64,000 nucleotides of DNA from Winogradskyella tangerina (GTDB taxonomy: Bacteria > Bacteroidota > Bacteroidia > Flavobacteriales > Flavobacteriaceae), in NCBI RefSeq assembly GCF_003260205.1, contig NZ_QERF01000010.1:124001-188000 (forward strand). Direction: 5' to 3'. The position numbers were made by a program, and so were the translations under genes. Shown here one piece after another: positions 27,178 through 36,457 of this stretch (position 1 is the stretch's first letter; each line of letters opens with the position of its first letter). Under the pieces are notes generated by a model. The model was not told the DNA's origin, ran no database searches, and saw nothing but the letters and a program-made list of their open reading frames with translations.

Positions 27178-27504
27178 ATGAATATTAAAAATGCACAGAA
27201 GGAAGTTGATGTTTGGATTAAAACTCATGGTGTTCGGTATTTTAATGAGCTCACCAATATGGCACAGCTTACTGAGGAAGTAGGTGAGGTGGCACGAATT
27301 ATCGCTCGTCGTTATGGCGAACAAAGTGAGAAAGAAAGTGATAAGGAAAAAGATCTAGGTGAAGAATTGGCCGACGTGGTCTTTGTAGTTTTATGTTTGG
27401 CTAATCAGACCGGTATCGACCTACAAGCAGCTTTCGACAAGAAAATGGATAAAAAAACAAAACGCGATCACGATAGGCATCATAATAATGATAAATTAAA
27501 GTAG
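27178..27504 (+). CDS. MazG-like nucleotide pyrophosphohydrolase
   Basis: 108 residues, all-alpha NTP-PPase of the small MazG/dCTPase type. The metal-binding pattern EEVGEVARII (residues about 31-40) and DLGEELADVVFVVLCLANQTGIDL (58-80) corresponds to the E-x-x-E ... E-x-x-D signature. It would hydrolyse non-canonical or excess nucleoside triphosphates to monophosphate and pyrophosphate; the substrate is not predictable from sequence. Its ATG is one base after the previous stop, so it is in the same transcript, and aroA follows 29 bases later. Confidence 0.85.
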   Translation: MNIKNAQKEVDVWIKTHGVRYFNELTNMAQLTEEVGEVARIIARRYGEQSEKESDKEKDLGEELADVVFVVLCLANQTGIDLQAAFDKKMDKKTKRDHDRHHNNDKLK

Positions 27505-27533
27505 ATTTGCTACTTAATTAATTATTTGCACTT

Positions 27534-28760
27534 GTGAATATTCACCTTCTCAGATCAACGATCCATCCACAGTCATCACTAACCATAACGGGTTCAAAAA
27601 GTGAATCTAACCGATTGCTATTATTGCAGGCCTTATATCCAAATGTGGACATTAAAAACGGGTCTAATTCCGACGATTCGGTTTTAATGCGAAAAGCTTT
27701 GGAGTCAAAAGATGAGGTTATAGATATTCATCATGCCGGAACCGCCATGCGTTTTCTAACGGCATATTTTTCTATTCAGGAAGACCGAACAGTTATGCTA
27801 ACAGGTTCTTCGAGAATGAAAGAACGCCCAATTAAAATTCTTGTTGATGCCCTTCAAGACCTTGGTGCTGATATTGAGTATGTAGAAAATGAAGGTTACC
27901 CTCCGCTACGAATTAGAGGAAAAAAGTTAACCAAGTCTAAAGTTACGCTCAAAGCTAATGTGAGTAGTCAATATATCTCGGCATTATTACTGATCGCCTC
28001 AAGATTAGAGCATGGATTAGAACTCACCTTAGATGGTAAAATAACATCCGTGCCGTATATCAAAATGACCCTCAATCTTCTTGAGCAACTTGGTATTGAA
28101 ACGTGCTTTAATGCTAATGTTATTATCGTTAAGCCATTTTCTAAAATAGATGTTTCTAAAACGACCATAGTTGAATCTGATTGGTCTTCAGCCTCGTATT
28201 TCTATAGTATCGTAAGTTTAAGTGCACTTCATTCTGAAATTACCTTATCAACCTATAAGCAAGAATCATTACAGGGCGATTCTGTGCTTGCTGACTTATA
28301 CAAAGCTTTCGGAATTGAAACTACATTCGAAAACAATAGCATCACCATTAAAAAGACAGCGCATATCGAAGAAGAATCTAAAATTGAATTCAACTTAAGT
28401 AATGCACCAGATATTGCGCAAACCATAGCTGTTACTGCTTTTGGTTTAGGATTAGAATGTTATTTAACGGGTCTTCATACCTTGAAAATTAAAGAAACTG
28501 ATCGCCTTGTAGCCTTAAAAACTGAACTTGAAAAATTGGGAGGAGAGGTGACCATAACCGATGCAACCTTACATCTTAAACCATCAAGTTCAATAAAAAG
28601 CGATGTGACCATCGCAACCTATAACGATCATAGAATGGCCATGGCTTTTGCACCCTTAGGTTTGAAGACAGCACTCAAAATTGAGAATGCTGAGGTGGTG
28701 AGTAAATCGTACCCACAGTTTTGGGAGGATTTAAGTTCCTTGGGATTCCTAGTAAAATAA
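27534..28760 (+). CDS. aroA: 3-phosphoshikimate 1-carboxyvinyltransferase (EPSP synthase)
   Basis: 408 residues, slightly short for the family (about 427). It makes EPSP from shikimate-3-phosphate and PEP. Visible motifs: GSKSESNRLLLLQAL (phosphate-binding Lys/Ser/Arg), HHAGTAMRFLTAYF, GSSRMKERPI, SQYISALLLIAS and the late KETDRLVALKTEL and YNDHRMAMAFAP. No in-frame ATG precedes these, so the GTG at 27534 is the start. It lies apart from the aromatic operon at 12-16 kb, so it is not under the attenuator. Confidence 0.93.
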   Translation: MNIHLLRSTIHPQSSLTITGSKSESNRLLLLQALYPNVDIKNGSNSDDSVLMRKALESKDEVIDIHHAGTAMRFLTAYFSIQEDRTVMLTGSSRMKERPIKILVDALQDLGADIEYVENEGYPPLRIRGKKLTKSKVTLKANVSSQYISALLLIASRLEHGLELTLDGKITSVPYIKMTLNLLEQLGIETCFNANVIIVKPFSKIDVSKTTIVESDWSSASYFYSIVSLSALHSEITLSTYKQESLQGDSVLADLYKAFGIETTFENNSITIKKTAHIEEESKIEFNLSNAPDIAQTIAVTAFGLGLECYLTGLHTLKIKETDRLVALKTELEKLGGEVTITDATLHLKPSSSIKSDVTIATYNDHRMAMAFAPLGLKTALKIENAEVVSKSYPQFWEDLSSLGFLVK

Positions 28761-28772
28761 ACCCCTAATTAC

Positions 28773-28804
28773 TTGACAAGGCCTGTTTTGAGATTGTATA
28801 TTTG
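28773..28804 (+). promoter_or_regulatory. Promoter of queA
   Basis: TTG (28773-28775) and TATATTTG (28797-28804), an exact TAnnTTTG, are 21 bases apart, which fits a Bacteroidetes promoter. It excludes the TTG start at 28802 that would extend queA. Confidence 0.6.
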
Positions 28805-28831
28805 CAACTTCAAAAAAATAAACAACTTAAT

Positions 28832-29881
28832 ATGAAACTATCGCACTTCAATTTTAACCTTCCGGAAGAATTATTAGCAGAACATCCAGCAGAGCATAGA
28901 GATGAATCTCGTCTAATGGTTTTGGATAGAGCTAATCAAACGATCGAACACAAATTGTTTAAAGATGTTATCGATTACTTTGATGAAGGCGATGTGATGA
29001 TCTTAAATAACACTAAAGTTTTTCCAGCACGTCTTTACGGTAATAAAGAAAAGACAGGTGCGCGCATTGAAGTTTTTTTACTTCGCGAATTAAATCAAGA
29101 CCAACGATTATGGGATGTTCTTGTAGATCCTGCGCGTAAGATTAGAATTGGAAACAAGTTATACTTTGGTGATGACGAAACATTAGTTGCTGAAGTTATC
29201 GATAATACAACTTCAAGAGGGCGTACACTGCGTTTTCTATATGATGGATCTTATAATGACTTCAGAAGAAAATTAACTGAACTTGGTGAGACACCTCTTC
29301 CAAAATACATTAAGCGCGATGTAGAACCAGAAGATGAAGAGCGTTACCAAACAATTTTTGCAAAAAATGAAGGTGCCGTTGCTGCACCAACTGCCGGATT
29401 ACATTTCTCTAAACACCTTCTGAAGAGATTAGAGATCAAAGGCGTGGATATGGCTGAAGTGACACTTCACGTTGGGTTAGGGACATTCAACCCAGTAGAA
29501 GTTGAAGATCTATCTAAGCACAAAATGGATAGTGAAGAAATTGTAATTACAGAACGTGCAGCAGAAATTGTAAACAGAGGAATCAACAATAAGAGACGCG
29601 TTTGTGCTGTTGGTACAACCTCTATGCGAACTATTGAAAGCTCCGTTTCTTCAAGTGGTCGTTTAAATCCATTTGAAGGCTGGACCAACAAGTTCATTTT
29701 CCCACCGTACGATTTTAGTATCGCAAATAGTATGATTACTAATTTCCATACACCAAAATCAACATTATTAATGATGATTTCTGCATTTGCTGGTCATGAT
29801 TTTGTAAAGCATGCCTACGAAGAAGCTGTAAAAGAAAAATACAGATTCTATTCTTATGGTGATGCTATGTTAATCATATAA
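28832..29881 (+). CDS. queA: S-adenosylmethionine:tRNA ribosyltransferase-isomerase
   Basis: 349 residues from ATG 28832; the longer frame from TTG 28802 lies inside the promoter. QueA transfers the ribosyl part of SAM to 7-aminomethyl-deazaguanine in tRNA during queuosine synthesis. Recognisable stretches: [57 protein letters not shown] and [12 protein letters not shown]. It ends 22 bases before a strong terminator. Confidence 0.96.
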   Translation: MKLSHFNFNLPEELLAEHPAEHRDESRLMVLDRANQTIEHKLFKDVIDYFDEGDVMILNNTKVFPARLYGNKEKTGARIEVFLLRELNQDQRLWDVLVDPARKIRIGNKLYFGDDETLVAEVIDNTTSRGRTLRFLYDGSYNDFRRKLTELGETPLPKYIKRDVEPEDEERYQTIFAKNEGAVAAPTAGLHFSKHLLKRLEIKGVDMAEVTLHVGLGTFNPVEVEDLSKHKMDSEEIVITERAAEIVNRGINNKRRVCAVGTTSMRTIESSVSSSGRLNPFEGWTNKFIFPPYDFSIANSMITNFHTPKSTLLMMISAFAGHDFVKHAYEEAVKEKYRFYSYGDAMLII

Positions 29882-29903
29882 ATAAAGATTTTTAAGCATA
29901 TCA

Positions 29904-29939
29904 AAGCCTCTGAATAAATATACATTCAGAGGTTTTTTT
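29904..29939 (+). terminator. Terminator of queA
   Basis: CCTCTGAAT (29907-29915) and ATTCAGAGG (29924-29932) form a 9-bp stem followed by seven T. Confidence 0.92.
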
Positions 29940-29965
29940 GTCTGAAAGATTATTAACCAATTGAG

Positions 29966-29973
29966 TATTTTTG
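29966..29973 (+). promoter_or_regulatory. -7 element of rlmN
   Basis: TATTTTTG is an exact TAnnTTTG match, ending 6 bases before the ATG at 29980. It overlaps the apparent TTG start at 29971, so the true start is the ATG. Confidence 0.5.
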
Positions 29974-29979
29974 CATCCG

Positions 29980-31020
29980 ATGGAGGTTAAGAAGAAAGAC
30001 ATACGAGCATTAACAAAAGACCAGTTGCGCGAATTCTTCGTGAAACAAGGTGATAAAGCCTTTCGTGGTAATCAGGTTTATGAATGGCTGTGGCAGAAGT
30101 CGGCTCATAGTTTTGAGGATATGACCAACATTTCTTTGAAAACAAGAGAAATGCTCAAGGCCAACTTTGTGATCAATCATATTAAGGTCGATCAAATGCA
30201 ACGAAGCTCTGACGGGACCATTAAAAACGCCGTGCGTTTACACGATGACCTCGTAGTTGAGTCTGTTTTAATTCCAACTCCTTCTCGTACTACGGCTTGT
30301 GTTTCTTCACAGGTAGGCTGTAGTTTAGATTGTAAGTTTTGTGCAACGGCCAGACTAAAGCGAATGCGTAATCTCAATCCTGATGAGATTTACGATCAGG
30401 TAGTAGCCATAGATAATGAAAGTCGATTGTATTATGGTAGGCCTTTAAGTAATATTGTTTTTATGGGAATGGGAGAACCACTCATGAATTACAACAACGT
30501 ACTTAAAGCCATTGATAAAATCACCTCGCCAGAGGGCTTAGGAATGTCTCCAAAACGCATTGTAGTTTCAACTTCGGGAGTGCCAAAAATGATCAGGAAA
30601 ATGGCTGACGATGGTGTTAAATTCAAACTAGCCGTGTCTCTTCATTCTGCAATAGACGACGTCAGAACCTCGATAATGCCTTTCAATTCAACGTTCCCCC
30701 TAACCGATCTACGTGAAGCCTTACAGTATTGGTATGCCAAAACAAAGAATAGAATTACTTATGAATATGTGGTTTGGGATGGCATTAATGACCAAAGAAA
30801 AGATGTAGATGCGCTTGTGGCTTTTTGTAAATTTGCGCCGAGTAAAGTAAATCTTATTGAATATAATCCTATTGACGACGGGGAGTTTCAGCAGGCAGAT
30901 TCAAAAGCTATAGACATGTATGTGAAAGTGCTTGAAGCTAATAATATTACAGTAACCGTGCGACGAAGTAGAGGTAAAGATATTGACGCAGCCTGCGGAC
31001 AGCTGGCCAATAAAACATAA
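29980..31020 (+). CDS. rlmN: 23S rRNA A2503 / tRNA A37 C2-methyltransferase
   Basis: 346 residues. Radical-SAM cluster motif QVGCSLDCKFCATA (CxxxCxxC), the methyl-carrying Cys in DIDAACGQLANK near the C-terminus, and VVSTSGVPKMI in the core. It methylates carbon 2 of A2503 in 23S rRNA and A37 in some tRNAs. It stands alone, between the queA terminator and a convergent T9SS gene. Confidence 0.95.
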   Translation: MEVKKKDIRALTKDQLREFFVKQGDKAFRGNQVYEWLWQKSAHSFEDMTNISLKTREMLKANFVINHIKVDQMQRSSDGTIKNAVRLHDDLVVESVLIPTPSRTTACVSSQVGCSLDCKFCATARLKRMRNLNPDEIYDQVVAIDNESRLYYGRPLSNIVFMGMGEPLMNYNNVLKAIDKITSPEGLGMSPKRIVVSTSGVPKMIRKMADDGVKFKLAVSLHSAIDDVRTSIMPFNSTFPLTDLREALQYWYAKTKNRITYEYVVWDGINDQRKDVDALVAFCKFAPSKVNLIEYNPIDDGEFQQADSKAIDMYVKVLEANNITVTVRRSRGKDIDAACGQLANKT

Positions 31021-31048
31021 AAAAAAGCGGCTCGAAGCCGCTTTTTTA
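31018..31048. terminator. Bidirectional terminator rlmN / T9SS adhesin
   Basis: AGCGGCT (31026-31032) and AGCCGCT (31036-31042) with loop CGA, flanked by A-run and T-run, so it works from both sides. rlmN ends just before it and the minus-strand gene ends 19 bases beyond. Confidence 0.92.
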
Positions 31049-31066
31049 ATTTTATATGACTAGGTG

Positions 31067-32683
31067 TTAGTTTTTCGCAAACTTGATCGTTTTGAAATTG
31101 TCATTCACAAAGACCTTCGCTAAATACACACCATCATTCAATTGAGAAACATTGATACTCTCTCTAGTGCTGTTTAATGGTGTAGCAATAACTTTTTGCC
31201 CTAAGAGCGAATAGATTTCGATCTTGGTCATGTCGAGTGTCGAAGACTCTAATGTTAATTGCTCTAATTCTTTATTGTAGTGGTGCTCAAATGAATTTTG
31301 ATCAAATTCATTCACACTTAAAGATTCTTGAATAATCGAATCGAACATTAAAATAAATCCAGATCCGCCTGCACCAAATGACCTATAGGCAATGTAATAA
31401 TCTCCAGACATCCCTACTGAGAAGGTATTCATCTCTTCGTAGGCCATAGTTTCTAAACTTGCAAAATCACCTTGAATATCTATGCCGGTATTAGAGAATA
31501 ATGTTGCAACCTGATTGGCACCAGAATTAGGAGCATCTAGAATAAAGGCTTCAAGACTTGCATTATTTGGCGAACCATTGGTAACATTAAATCGTGTCGT
31601 CACCTGGTAATTCGTTCCGGCAGTCAAGGCAATTGGAGGGCTAATCATCCAGTCGTCCTTCATTATAGTTAATGGGTCACCATTAGCATTAGTTGCAAAA
31701 GTTTCGTTTACCATATCACCATCGAGATCTAAATCTTGTTGTGTGATCCATGATAAGGTATCACCATCTACATCTTCCGTTGTATAACAAGAAATAAAGG
31801 CATTATCGTTATCAAAAACTTCTGTAATTGGTACGCCATAGGTTGTACAATCAAATGCCGTTAAGAAACCAATAGGTCCCACTTGTGAGCTATCTCCATT
31901 TCCTCCTGTACAATTTGCTGTAATGTACATATCATAGGCCGTATCAGGCATTAAACCAGTAAAATCATAATTTGTAGCAGCTACATCATTAATGGTTGTC
32001 CCTGTTCCAGGCGTAAATCCATCAGCTCCAAATTCAATGTCGAAAACAGTTCCACCACCATTTGAATCAGTCCATGCGATATCAGCACTTGTCGTTGTAA
32101 TACCGTTTGGTCCTAAAACAAAATCTGTTGGATCAGCACAAGACGGTAGTTCAACAAAGTCAACGTTGTCTAATCCCCAAGCGTCACCATCGTTATTTTC
32201 CATAACAAATGCTACGTAAATACTACTACCAACATAGGCAGAGAGATCAACACTCCAAGGTTGAAAAGCACCACCGTTAGTATCTAGCTCATCAATAGTT
32301 AATAATATATCAGTAAAGCCACCAATATTAGTTTGACTAGGATCTGTTGAAACTCTAACAGTTACTTCAGAGCCAAAGTCTGGAGCGTTAAAGTCTGTCA
32401 TGTCGAAGGTTAACAAATTGGTAGTTGATGTAATTGCAACTTGTGGTGTTACCAGCCAATCTTCTGCGGTTTGCCCTGCTGGCAAAATTTCGGACCATCT
32501 TACAGTTGCGTAATCGGCCATATCATTTACTCCCCAAGACCATGTTGTACCTAGTCCATTGGAGCCTTCATACTCAACCCAACCTGCAGGGAGATTTGGT
32601 CCACCATCAAAGCTTTCAGGAAATTGAGCGTAGCTAAAAAAGCTCATGCAAAGGGTAATAACTAGTAAAGTAATTTTTTTCAT
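31067..32683 (-). CDS. Secreted cleaved-adhesin / fibronectin-III protein with T9SS sorting domain
   Basis: 538 residues. Signal peptide MKKITLLVITLCMSFFSYAQ; residues 20-175 a choice-of-anchor/cleaved-adhesin beta-jellyroll (FPESFDGGPNLPAGW, EDWLVTPQVAI, AYVGSSIYVAFVMENNDGDAWGLDNV); 185-275 a fibronectin type III-like module (TDFVLGPNGITTTSADIAWTD, LMPDTAYDMYITANC); a second jellyroll to 450; and a C-terminal type A T9SS domain (KIEIYSLLGQKVIAT, LNDGVYLAKVFVNDNFKTIKFAKN). It is probably an adhesin or surface-attached protein; there is no peptidase motif. Confidence 0.82.
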   Translation of the reverse strand: MKKITLLVITLCMSFFSYAQFPESFDGGPNLPAGWVEYEGSNGLGTTWSWGVNDMADYATVRWSEILPAGQTAEDWLVTPQVAITSTTNLLTFDMTDFNAPDFGSEVTVRVSTDPSQTNIGGFTDILLTIDELDTNGGAFQPWSVDLSAYVGSSIYVAFVMENNDGDAWGLDNVDFVELPSCADPTDFVLGPNGITTTSADIAWTDSNGGGTVFDIEFGADGFTPGTGTTINDVAATNYDFTGLMPDTAYDMYITANCTGGNGDSSQVGPIGFLTAFDCTTYGVPITEVFDNDNAFISCYTTEDVDGDTLSWITQQDLDLDGDMVNETFATNANGDPLTIMKDDWMISPPIALTAGTNYQVTTRFNVTNGSPNNASLEAFILDAPNSGANQVATLFSNTGIDIQGDFASLETMAYEEMNTFSVGMSGDYYIAYRSFGAGGSGFILMFDSIIQESLSVNEFDQNSFEHHYNKELEQLTLESSTLDMTKIEIYSLLGQKVIATPLNSTRESINVSQLNDGVYLAKVFVNDNFKTIKFAKN

Positions 32684-32790
32684 AAATGTCTGTTTTATGG
32701 ATTAATGAATTGAAAGTTACAAATAAATGTTAATGGTAGTTTTAAATTCGTGTTAATTAAATTTTTATCGATTTAACGGCCCTTAATTCG

Positions 32791-32798
32791 TAATTTTG
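32791..32798 (+). promoter_or_regulatory. -7 element of the prenyl diphosphate synthase gene
   Basis: TAATTTTG is an exact TAnnTTTG match, 18 bases before the ATG at 32817. Confidence 0.45.
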
Positions 32799-32816
32799 CA
32801 ATGTTTTTAGCTTAGA

Positions 32817-33794
32817 ATGAAAATAACTGAACAGATAAAACAACCCATAGATTATGAAATGGAACTTTTTGAACAAAAGTTTCAGCTATCTATGGCGAGT
32901 AAGGTGGCACTCCTTAACAGAATTACCCATTACATTGTAAATCGTAAAGGCAAACAGATGCGACCTATGTTTGTTTTTCTAGTCGCTAAAATGCTTAATA
33001 ATGGTTCTGTGAGTGAACGTACTTATCGTGGCGCTTCTGTTATTGAATTAATTCACACGGCTACACTCGTGCACGACGATGTTGTGGACGATAGTAACAG
33101 AAGACGAGGCTTTTTCTCTATTAATGCACTCTGGAAAAACAAGATCGCGGTATTAATTGGCGATTACCTTTTATCTAAAGGATTATTGCTATCTATAGAC
33201 AATAATGACTTTGATCTTCTGAAGATCATTTCAGTGGCTGTACGCGAGATGAGCGAAGGCGAATTACTTCAAATTGAAAAAGCAAGACAGCTAGATATTA
33301 CCGAAGACGTTTATTACGATATTATTAGGCAGAAGACTGCTACGCTTATCGCTGCCTGTTGCAGTTTGGGTGCGGCGTCAGTTAAGCCAAATACTGCGGA
33401 AGTAGAAACCATGAGAAGATTTGGAGAACTTATAGGTATGGCATTTCAGATAAAGGATGATCTGTTCGATTATGGTGAAGAGAAAATTGGTAAGCCAACA
33501 GGGATCGATATTAAAGAACAGAAAATGACTTTACCTTTAATACATGTACTGAATAACTGTTCGAAAAAAGACAAAGCTTGGCTCATCAATTCCGTTAAAA
33601 ATTACAATAAAGACCGTAAGCGTGTTAAAGAAGTGATCGCATTTGTAAAAGACAACGGTGGGTTAGATTATGCCATTACTAAGATGAAAGCTTTTCAGGA
33701 AGAAGCACTAAATTTATTGAATAATTACCCTGAATCACCTTATAAAGCCTCCCTAAAATTAATGGTAGACTATGTAATTGATAGAAAAAAATAA
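32817..33794 (+). CDS. Polyprenyl diphosphate synthase
   Basis: 325 residues, trans-prenyltransferase. First aspartate-rich motif LVHDDVVDDSNRRRG and second IKDDLFDYGE coordinate Mg and substrate diphosphates; KGKQMRP and GDYLLSKGL are further conserved. It makes the polyprenyl tail for menaquinone or a similar carrier, in the cytoplasm or at the membrane. Chain length cannot be told from the motifs. The gene stands alone after a TAnnTTTG promoter. Confidence 0.9.
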   Translation: MKITEQIKQPIDYEMELFEQKFQLSMASKVALLNRITHYIVNRKGKQMRPMFVFLVAKMLNNGSVSERTYRGASVIELIHTATLVHDDVVDDSNRRRGFFSINALWKNKIAVLIGDYLLSKGLLLSIDNNDFDLLKIISVAVREMSEGELLQIEKARQLDITEDVYYDIIRQKTATLIAACCSLGAASVKPNTAEVETMRRFGELIGMAFQIKDDLFDYGEEKIGKPTGIDIKEQKMTLPLIHVLNNCSKKDKAWLINSVKNYNKDRKRVKEVIAFVKDNGGLDYAITKMKAFQEEALNLLNNYPESPYKASLKLMVDYVIDRKK

Positions 33795-33911
33795 TTTTAA
33801 CTATCAAATTATCAATATATTATAAAAATTCTTTATTTTTTTAATTATATCAGACAACCATTTGTACAACTTTTGCGTCTTTATCAATAGAAGTGCAATC
33901 GTAACCACAAC

Positions 33912-34475
33912 ATGAAAGTTATACAACTTCACAAAAACGAAACTAAACTTATACAGAGAGCAGCGAAAAATAATCGCGAAGCGCAACATGTATTGTATGA
34001 GTTGCATGCACCAAAAATGTTAAGTGTTTGTAGGTACTACATTAAAGATGTTTATCAGGCGGAAGAAGTAATGCTGAATGGCTTCTTTAAAGTCTTCAAA
34101 TATCTTAAAACATTTAAAAATGAAGGTAGTTTCGAAGGTTGGATTAGACGGATAATGGTAAGGGAAGCGATTTCGTACTTAAGGCAAAATAAAGCTATAG
34201 AATTTGCGGCTGAAGATGAATATTTAGAGCACGATTATAGTAACAACGTTAACTCTAATATTGAGGTTGCAGAAATTCAACAGCTCATAGATAGTTTGCC
34301 AGAAGGATACAAAATGGTATTTGTAATGTACGCTATTGAAGGTTACAAACATCATGAAATTGCCGAATTATTGAACATCTCAGAAGGGACATCAAAATCG
34401 CAATTGTTTAAAGCACGACAGATGCTTCAGAAGAAAATAAAAGAATTAAATAACAGCAATTATGGCGCCAATTAA
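33912..34475 (+). CDS. ECF-type RNA polymerase sigma factor
   Basis: 187 residues. Sigma region 2 spans about 15-90 (AQHVLYELHAPKMLSVCRYY, ADE-like helices, FEGWIRRIMVREAISYL) and region 4 about 120-175 (LPEGYKMVFVMYAIEGYKHHEIAELLNISEGTSKSQLFKAR, a helix-turn-helix). It is an ECF sigma of the kind common in Bacteroidetes. Its last 14 bases overlap the following gene, which encodes a single-pass membrane protein that is the likely anti-sigma factor. Confidence 0.88.
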   Translation: MKVIQLHKNETKLIQRAAKNNREAQHVLYELHAPKMLSVCRYYIKDVYQAEEVMLNGFFKVFKYLKTFKNEGSFEGWIRRIMVREAISYLRQNKAIEFAAEDEYLEHDYSNNVNSNIEVAEIQQLIDSLPEGYKMVFVMYAIEGYKHHEIAELLNISEGTSKSQLFKARQMLQKKIKELNNSNYGAN

Positions 34476-35241
34476 ATTTGAAGAACAGTTAAAGGAGAAG
34501 CTAGAAGAGCGCAATTTGCAACCATCATCAGATGCTTGGTCAAAATTATCTGAACGTCTCGATGAAGATGAAAAAAGATCGAGAAAGCCATGGATAACAT
34601 GGTTGAGTGTAGCGGCAGGAGTCATTATAATGCTTTCAGTTCTTATTCAATCGTTTGGGTCGAAGACAGACCAAGAGGTAACACCACAAATGGTAGAAGA
34701 AGACGTAATTGAATTACCGAAACAAGATCAATTACCAATCATCAACGAAAATGAAACTATTGAATTGGCTGTTGAAGAGGATACTTCGAATGAGGTAAAT
34801 ACTTCGCCTGAGGAATCAAAAGAAGACCGAAAATTGATAGATCCTACTTCAGGTAAAAAGGAGCAACCAAAACTGCAATTGGCAGAACAATCAACAAATG
34901 ATGTGCAACCAAAAAATAGTATTGAAAAACCAAACGAAATTCAGAAGGCAATTGTCAACGAAACCCAGATCAATAAAGAAGCTGTAGCACAGGCACTCAA
35001 TGAATTAAATTCTGAAAAGACCCGTGCAACGGATCGTGAAGTAGATTCACTATTAAAGTTGGCAAGTAAAGAATTAGTTAAAGATAAATTGTTGAAGGAA
35101 ACCAGTAAAACAGTTGATGCGCAATCACTACTCAACGACGTTGAAGACGAGATGGGACAATCCTTCAGAAGTAAAGTTTACGAAGCGCTGAAAGGTGGCT
35201 ATAAAACTGTAAAAACGGCAGTAGCGCAACGTAATAATTAA
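34462..35241 (+). CDS. Single-pass membrane protein, probable anti-sigma factor
   Basis: 259 residues. A cytosolic N-terminal helix (KFEEQLKEKLEERNLQPSSDAWSKLSERLDEDEKR) precedes one transmembrane segment (ITWLSVAAGVIIMLSVLI, about 45-63) and a long Gln/Glu/Asn-rich tail outside. The 14-base overlap with the sigma gene and this topology fit an anti-sigma factor that binds the ECF sigma, but the N-terminal domain does not show the ASD zinc motif, so I rate the function as inferred. The long periplasmic tail may sense the outer membrane protein encoded next. Confidence 0.6.
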   Translation: MAPIKFEEQLKEKLEERNLQPSSDAWSKLSERLDEDEKRSRKPWITWLSVAAGVIIMLSVLIQSFGSKTDQEVTPQMVEEDVIELPKQDQLPIINENETIELAVEEDTSNEVNTSPEESKEDRKLIDPTSGKKEQPKLQLAEQSTNDVQPKNSIEKPNEIQKAIVNETQINKEAVAQALNELNSEKTRATDREVDSLLKLASKELVKDKLLKETSKTVDAQSLLNDVEDEMGQSFRSKVYEALKGGYKTVKTAVAQRNN

Positions 35242-35291
35242 TATCGAATCAATTAAATTAAATATAATAAATCATCAAAAAACGAACAGTT

Positions 35292-36383
35292 ATGAACACA
35301 ATTACACGATTAGTAGTATACCTGATTATTTCAGTAACAACAGTTGCTACGACCTATGCACAAGACACAAAAACCGACAGTACTAAGACGTCTTCGAATC
35401 AATACAAGATCGAAGCCTTAAAAGAACTGAAGACAAAAATCGAAAAGGAAGAACGCGAGTTCTTAAAGCAAGAAATTGAATCTATCAATCAACGTTTAGA
35501 CGCTAAGCAAATTACCCCAGCAGAGGCAGAAGAATTAAAAAAAGAAGCAGCAAAAAAGAGAGCTGCTAATATTGAAAACCGTTTGGCAATTATAGATAAC
35601 AAAATTGCGCTCCTTGGTAGAAATGAAGCTGGTTACGAAACCAACAATGACGACGATGGTTTTTTTTCAATAAAGTTTGGAGATGACGACGACGAATGGA
35701 CTGCAGTAAGATTCGGGAAAAAGAATAAACCGAGAAAGTACGACAGAAGAACCACATCAGATATTGTATTTGCATTTGGATTCAACAATGCATTGATCGA
35801 TGGGCAAGACCTAGGAGACTCTCCCTATAAAATTGCAGGATCTGGATTTATGGAATTGGGTTACGCCTGGAAAACCAGAATATTTGATAAAACGAACTTC
35901 TGGAGGTTAAAATATGGATTCTCATTTCAGTGGAACAAACTAGATATAAAGGACAACCAGTTTTTAGTTAATAATAATGACCAAATAACTTTAGAGGAGT
36001 TTCCTGTTGAGCTCAATAAAGCCAAATTTAGAACAACCAATTTAGTTTTCCCTGTACATCTAGAGTTTGGACCCTCTAAAAAGATTGAGCGCAAGAATTA
36101 CTTCAGATATTCAACTACTAACAGATTTAAAATAGGTCTAGGTGGTTATGCAGGACTTAACATTGGAAGTATGCAAAAACTAAAATATAAGGAAGACGGA
36201 AACCGCATTAAAGATAAGCAAAGAGGTGGCTTTGAGGTTAACGAATTCGTTTACGGTCTTAGTGGTTATTTAGCTTGGGGAGACGTAGCCTTATATGTAA
36301 AGTATGACCTCAATCCATTGTTTAAAGACCAAGCAGTAGATCAGAATAATATTTCAGTCGGTATCCGTTTTGATATGGACTAA
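35292..36383 (+). CDS. Outer-membrane-type protein with N-terminal coiled coil
   Basis: 363 residues. Signal peptide ending TYAQDTK; residues 35-110 are a Lys/Glu-rich coiled coil (EKEEREFLKQEIESINQRLDAKQITPAEAEELKKEAAKK); 115-150 a very acidic stretch (NNDDDGFFSIKFGDDDDEW); 160-363 an antiparallel beta-rich part with barrel-like strands (SDIVFAFGFNNALID, YKIAGSGFMELGYAW, NNISVGIRFDMD). It lies 50 bases after the membrane protein, in one transcript with the ECF sigma factor, and ends at a terminator with GAAA loop. It may be the target or stimulus of that sigma system. Confidence 0.65.
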   Translation: MNTITRLVVYLIISVTTVATTYAQDTKTDSTKTSSNQYKIEALKELKTKIEKEEREFLKQEIESINQRLDAKQITPAEAEELKKEAAKKRAANIENRLAIIDNKIALLGRNEAGYETNNDDDGFFSIKFGDDDDEWTAVRFGKKNKPRKYDRRTTSDIVFAFGFNNALIDGQDLGDSPYKIAGSGFMELGYAWKTRIFDKTNFWRLKYGFSFQWNKLDIKDNQFLVNNNDQITLEEFPVELNKAKFRTTNLVFPVHLEFGPSKKIERKNYFRYSTTNRFKIGLGGYAGLNIGSMQKLKYKEDGNRIKDKQRGGFEVNEFVYGLSGYLAWGDVALYVKYDLNPLFKDQAVDQNNISVGIRFDMD

Positions 36384-36407
36384 ACCAATCAATTTTTGAG
36401 TGTTTAG

Positions 36408-36440
36408 AACCTCAATCCAGAAATGGGTTGGGGTTTTATT
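36408..36440 (+). terminator. Terminator with GAAA tetraloop
   Basis: AACCTCAATCCA (36408-36419) pairs with TGGGTTGGGGTT (36424-36435): 12 pairs of which two are G-U, closed by a GAAA loop and followed by TTATTTT. It ends the sigma operon. Confidence 0.85.
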
Positions 36441-36457
36441 TTAAGACCTATTAAATC

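Noticed and set aside
28802-28831. TTG start of queA
   Set aside because: The codon is part of the promoter (TATATTTG).
31060-31077. Half of the paaE operator (GTGTTAGTTT) near the T9SS gene
   Set aside because: Only one half-site, inside the gene's 3' end, with no promoter nearby.
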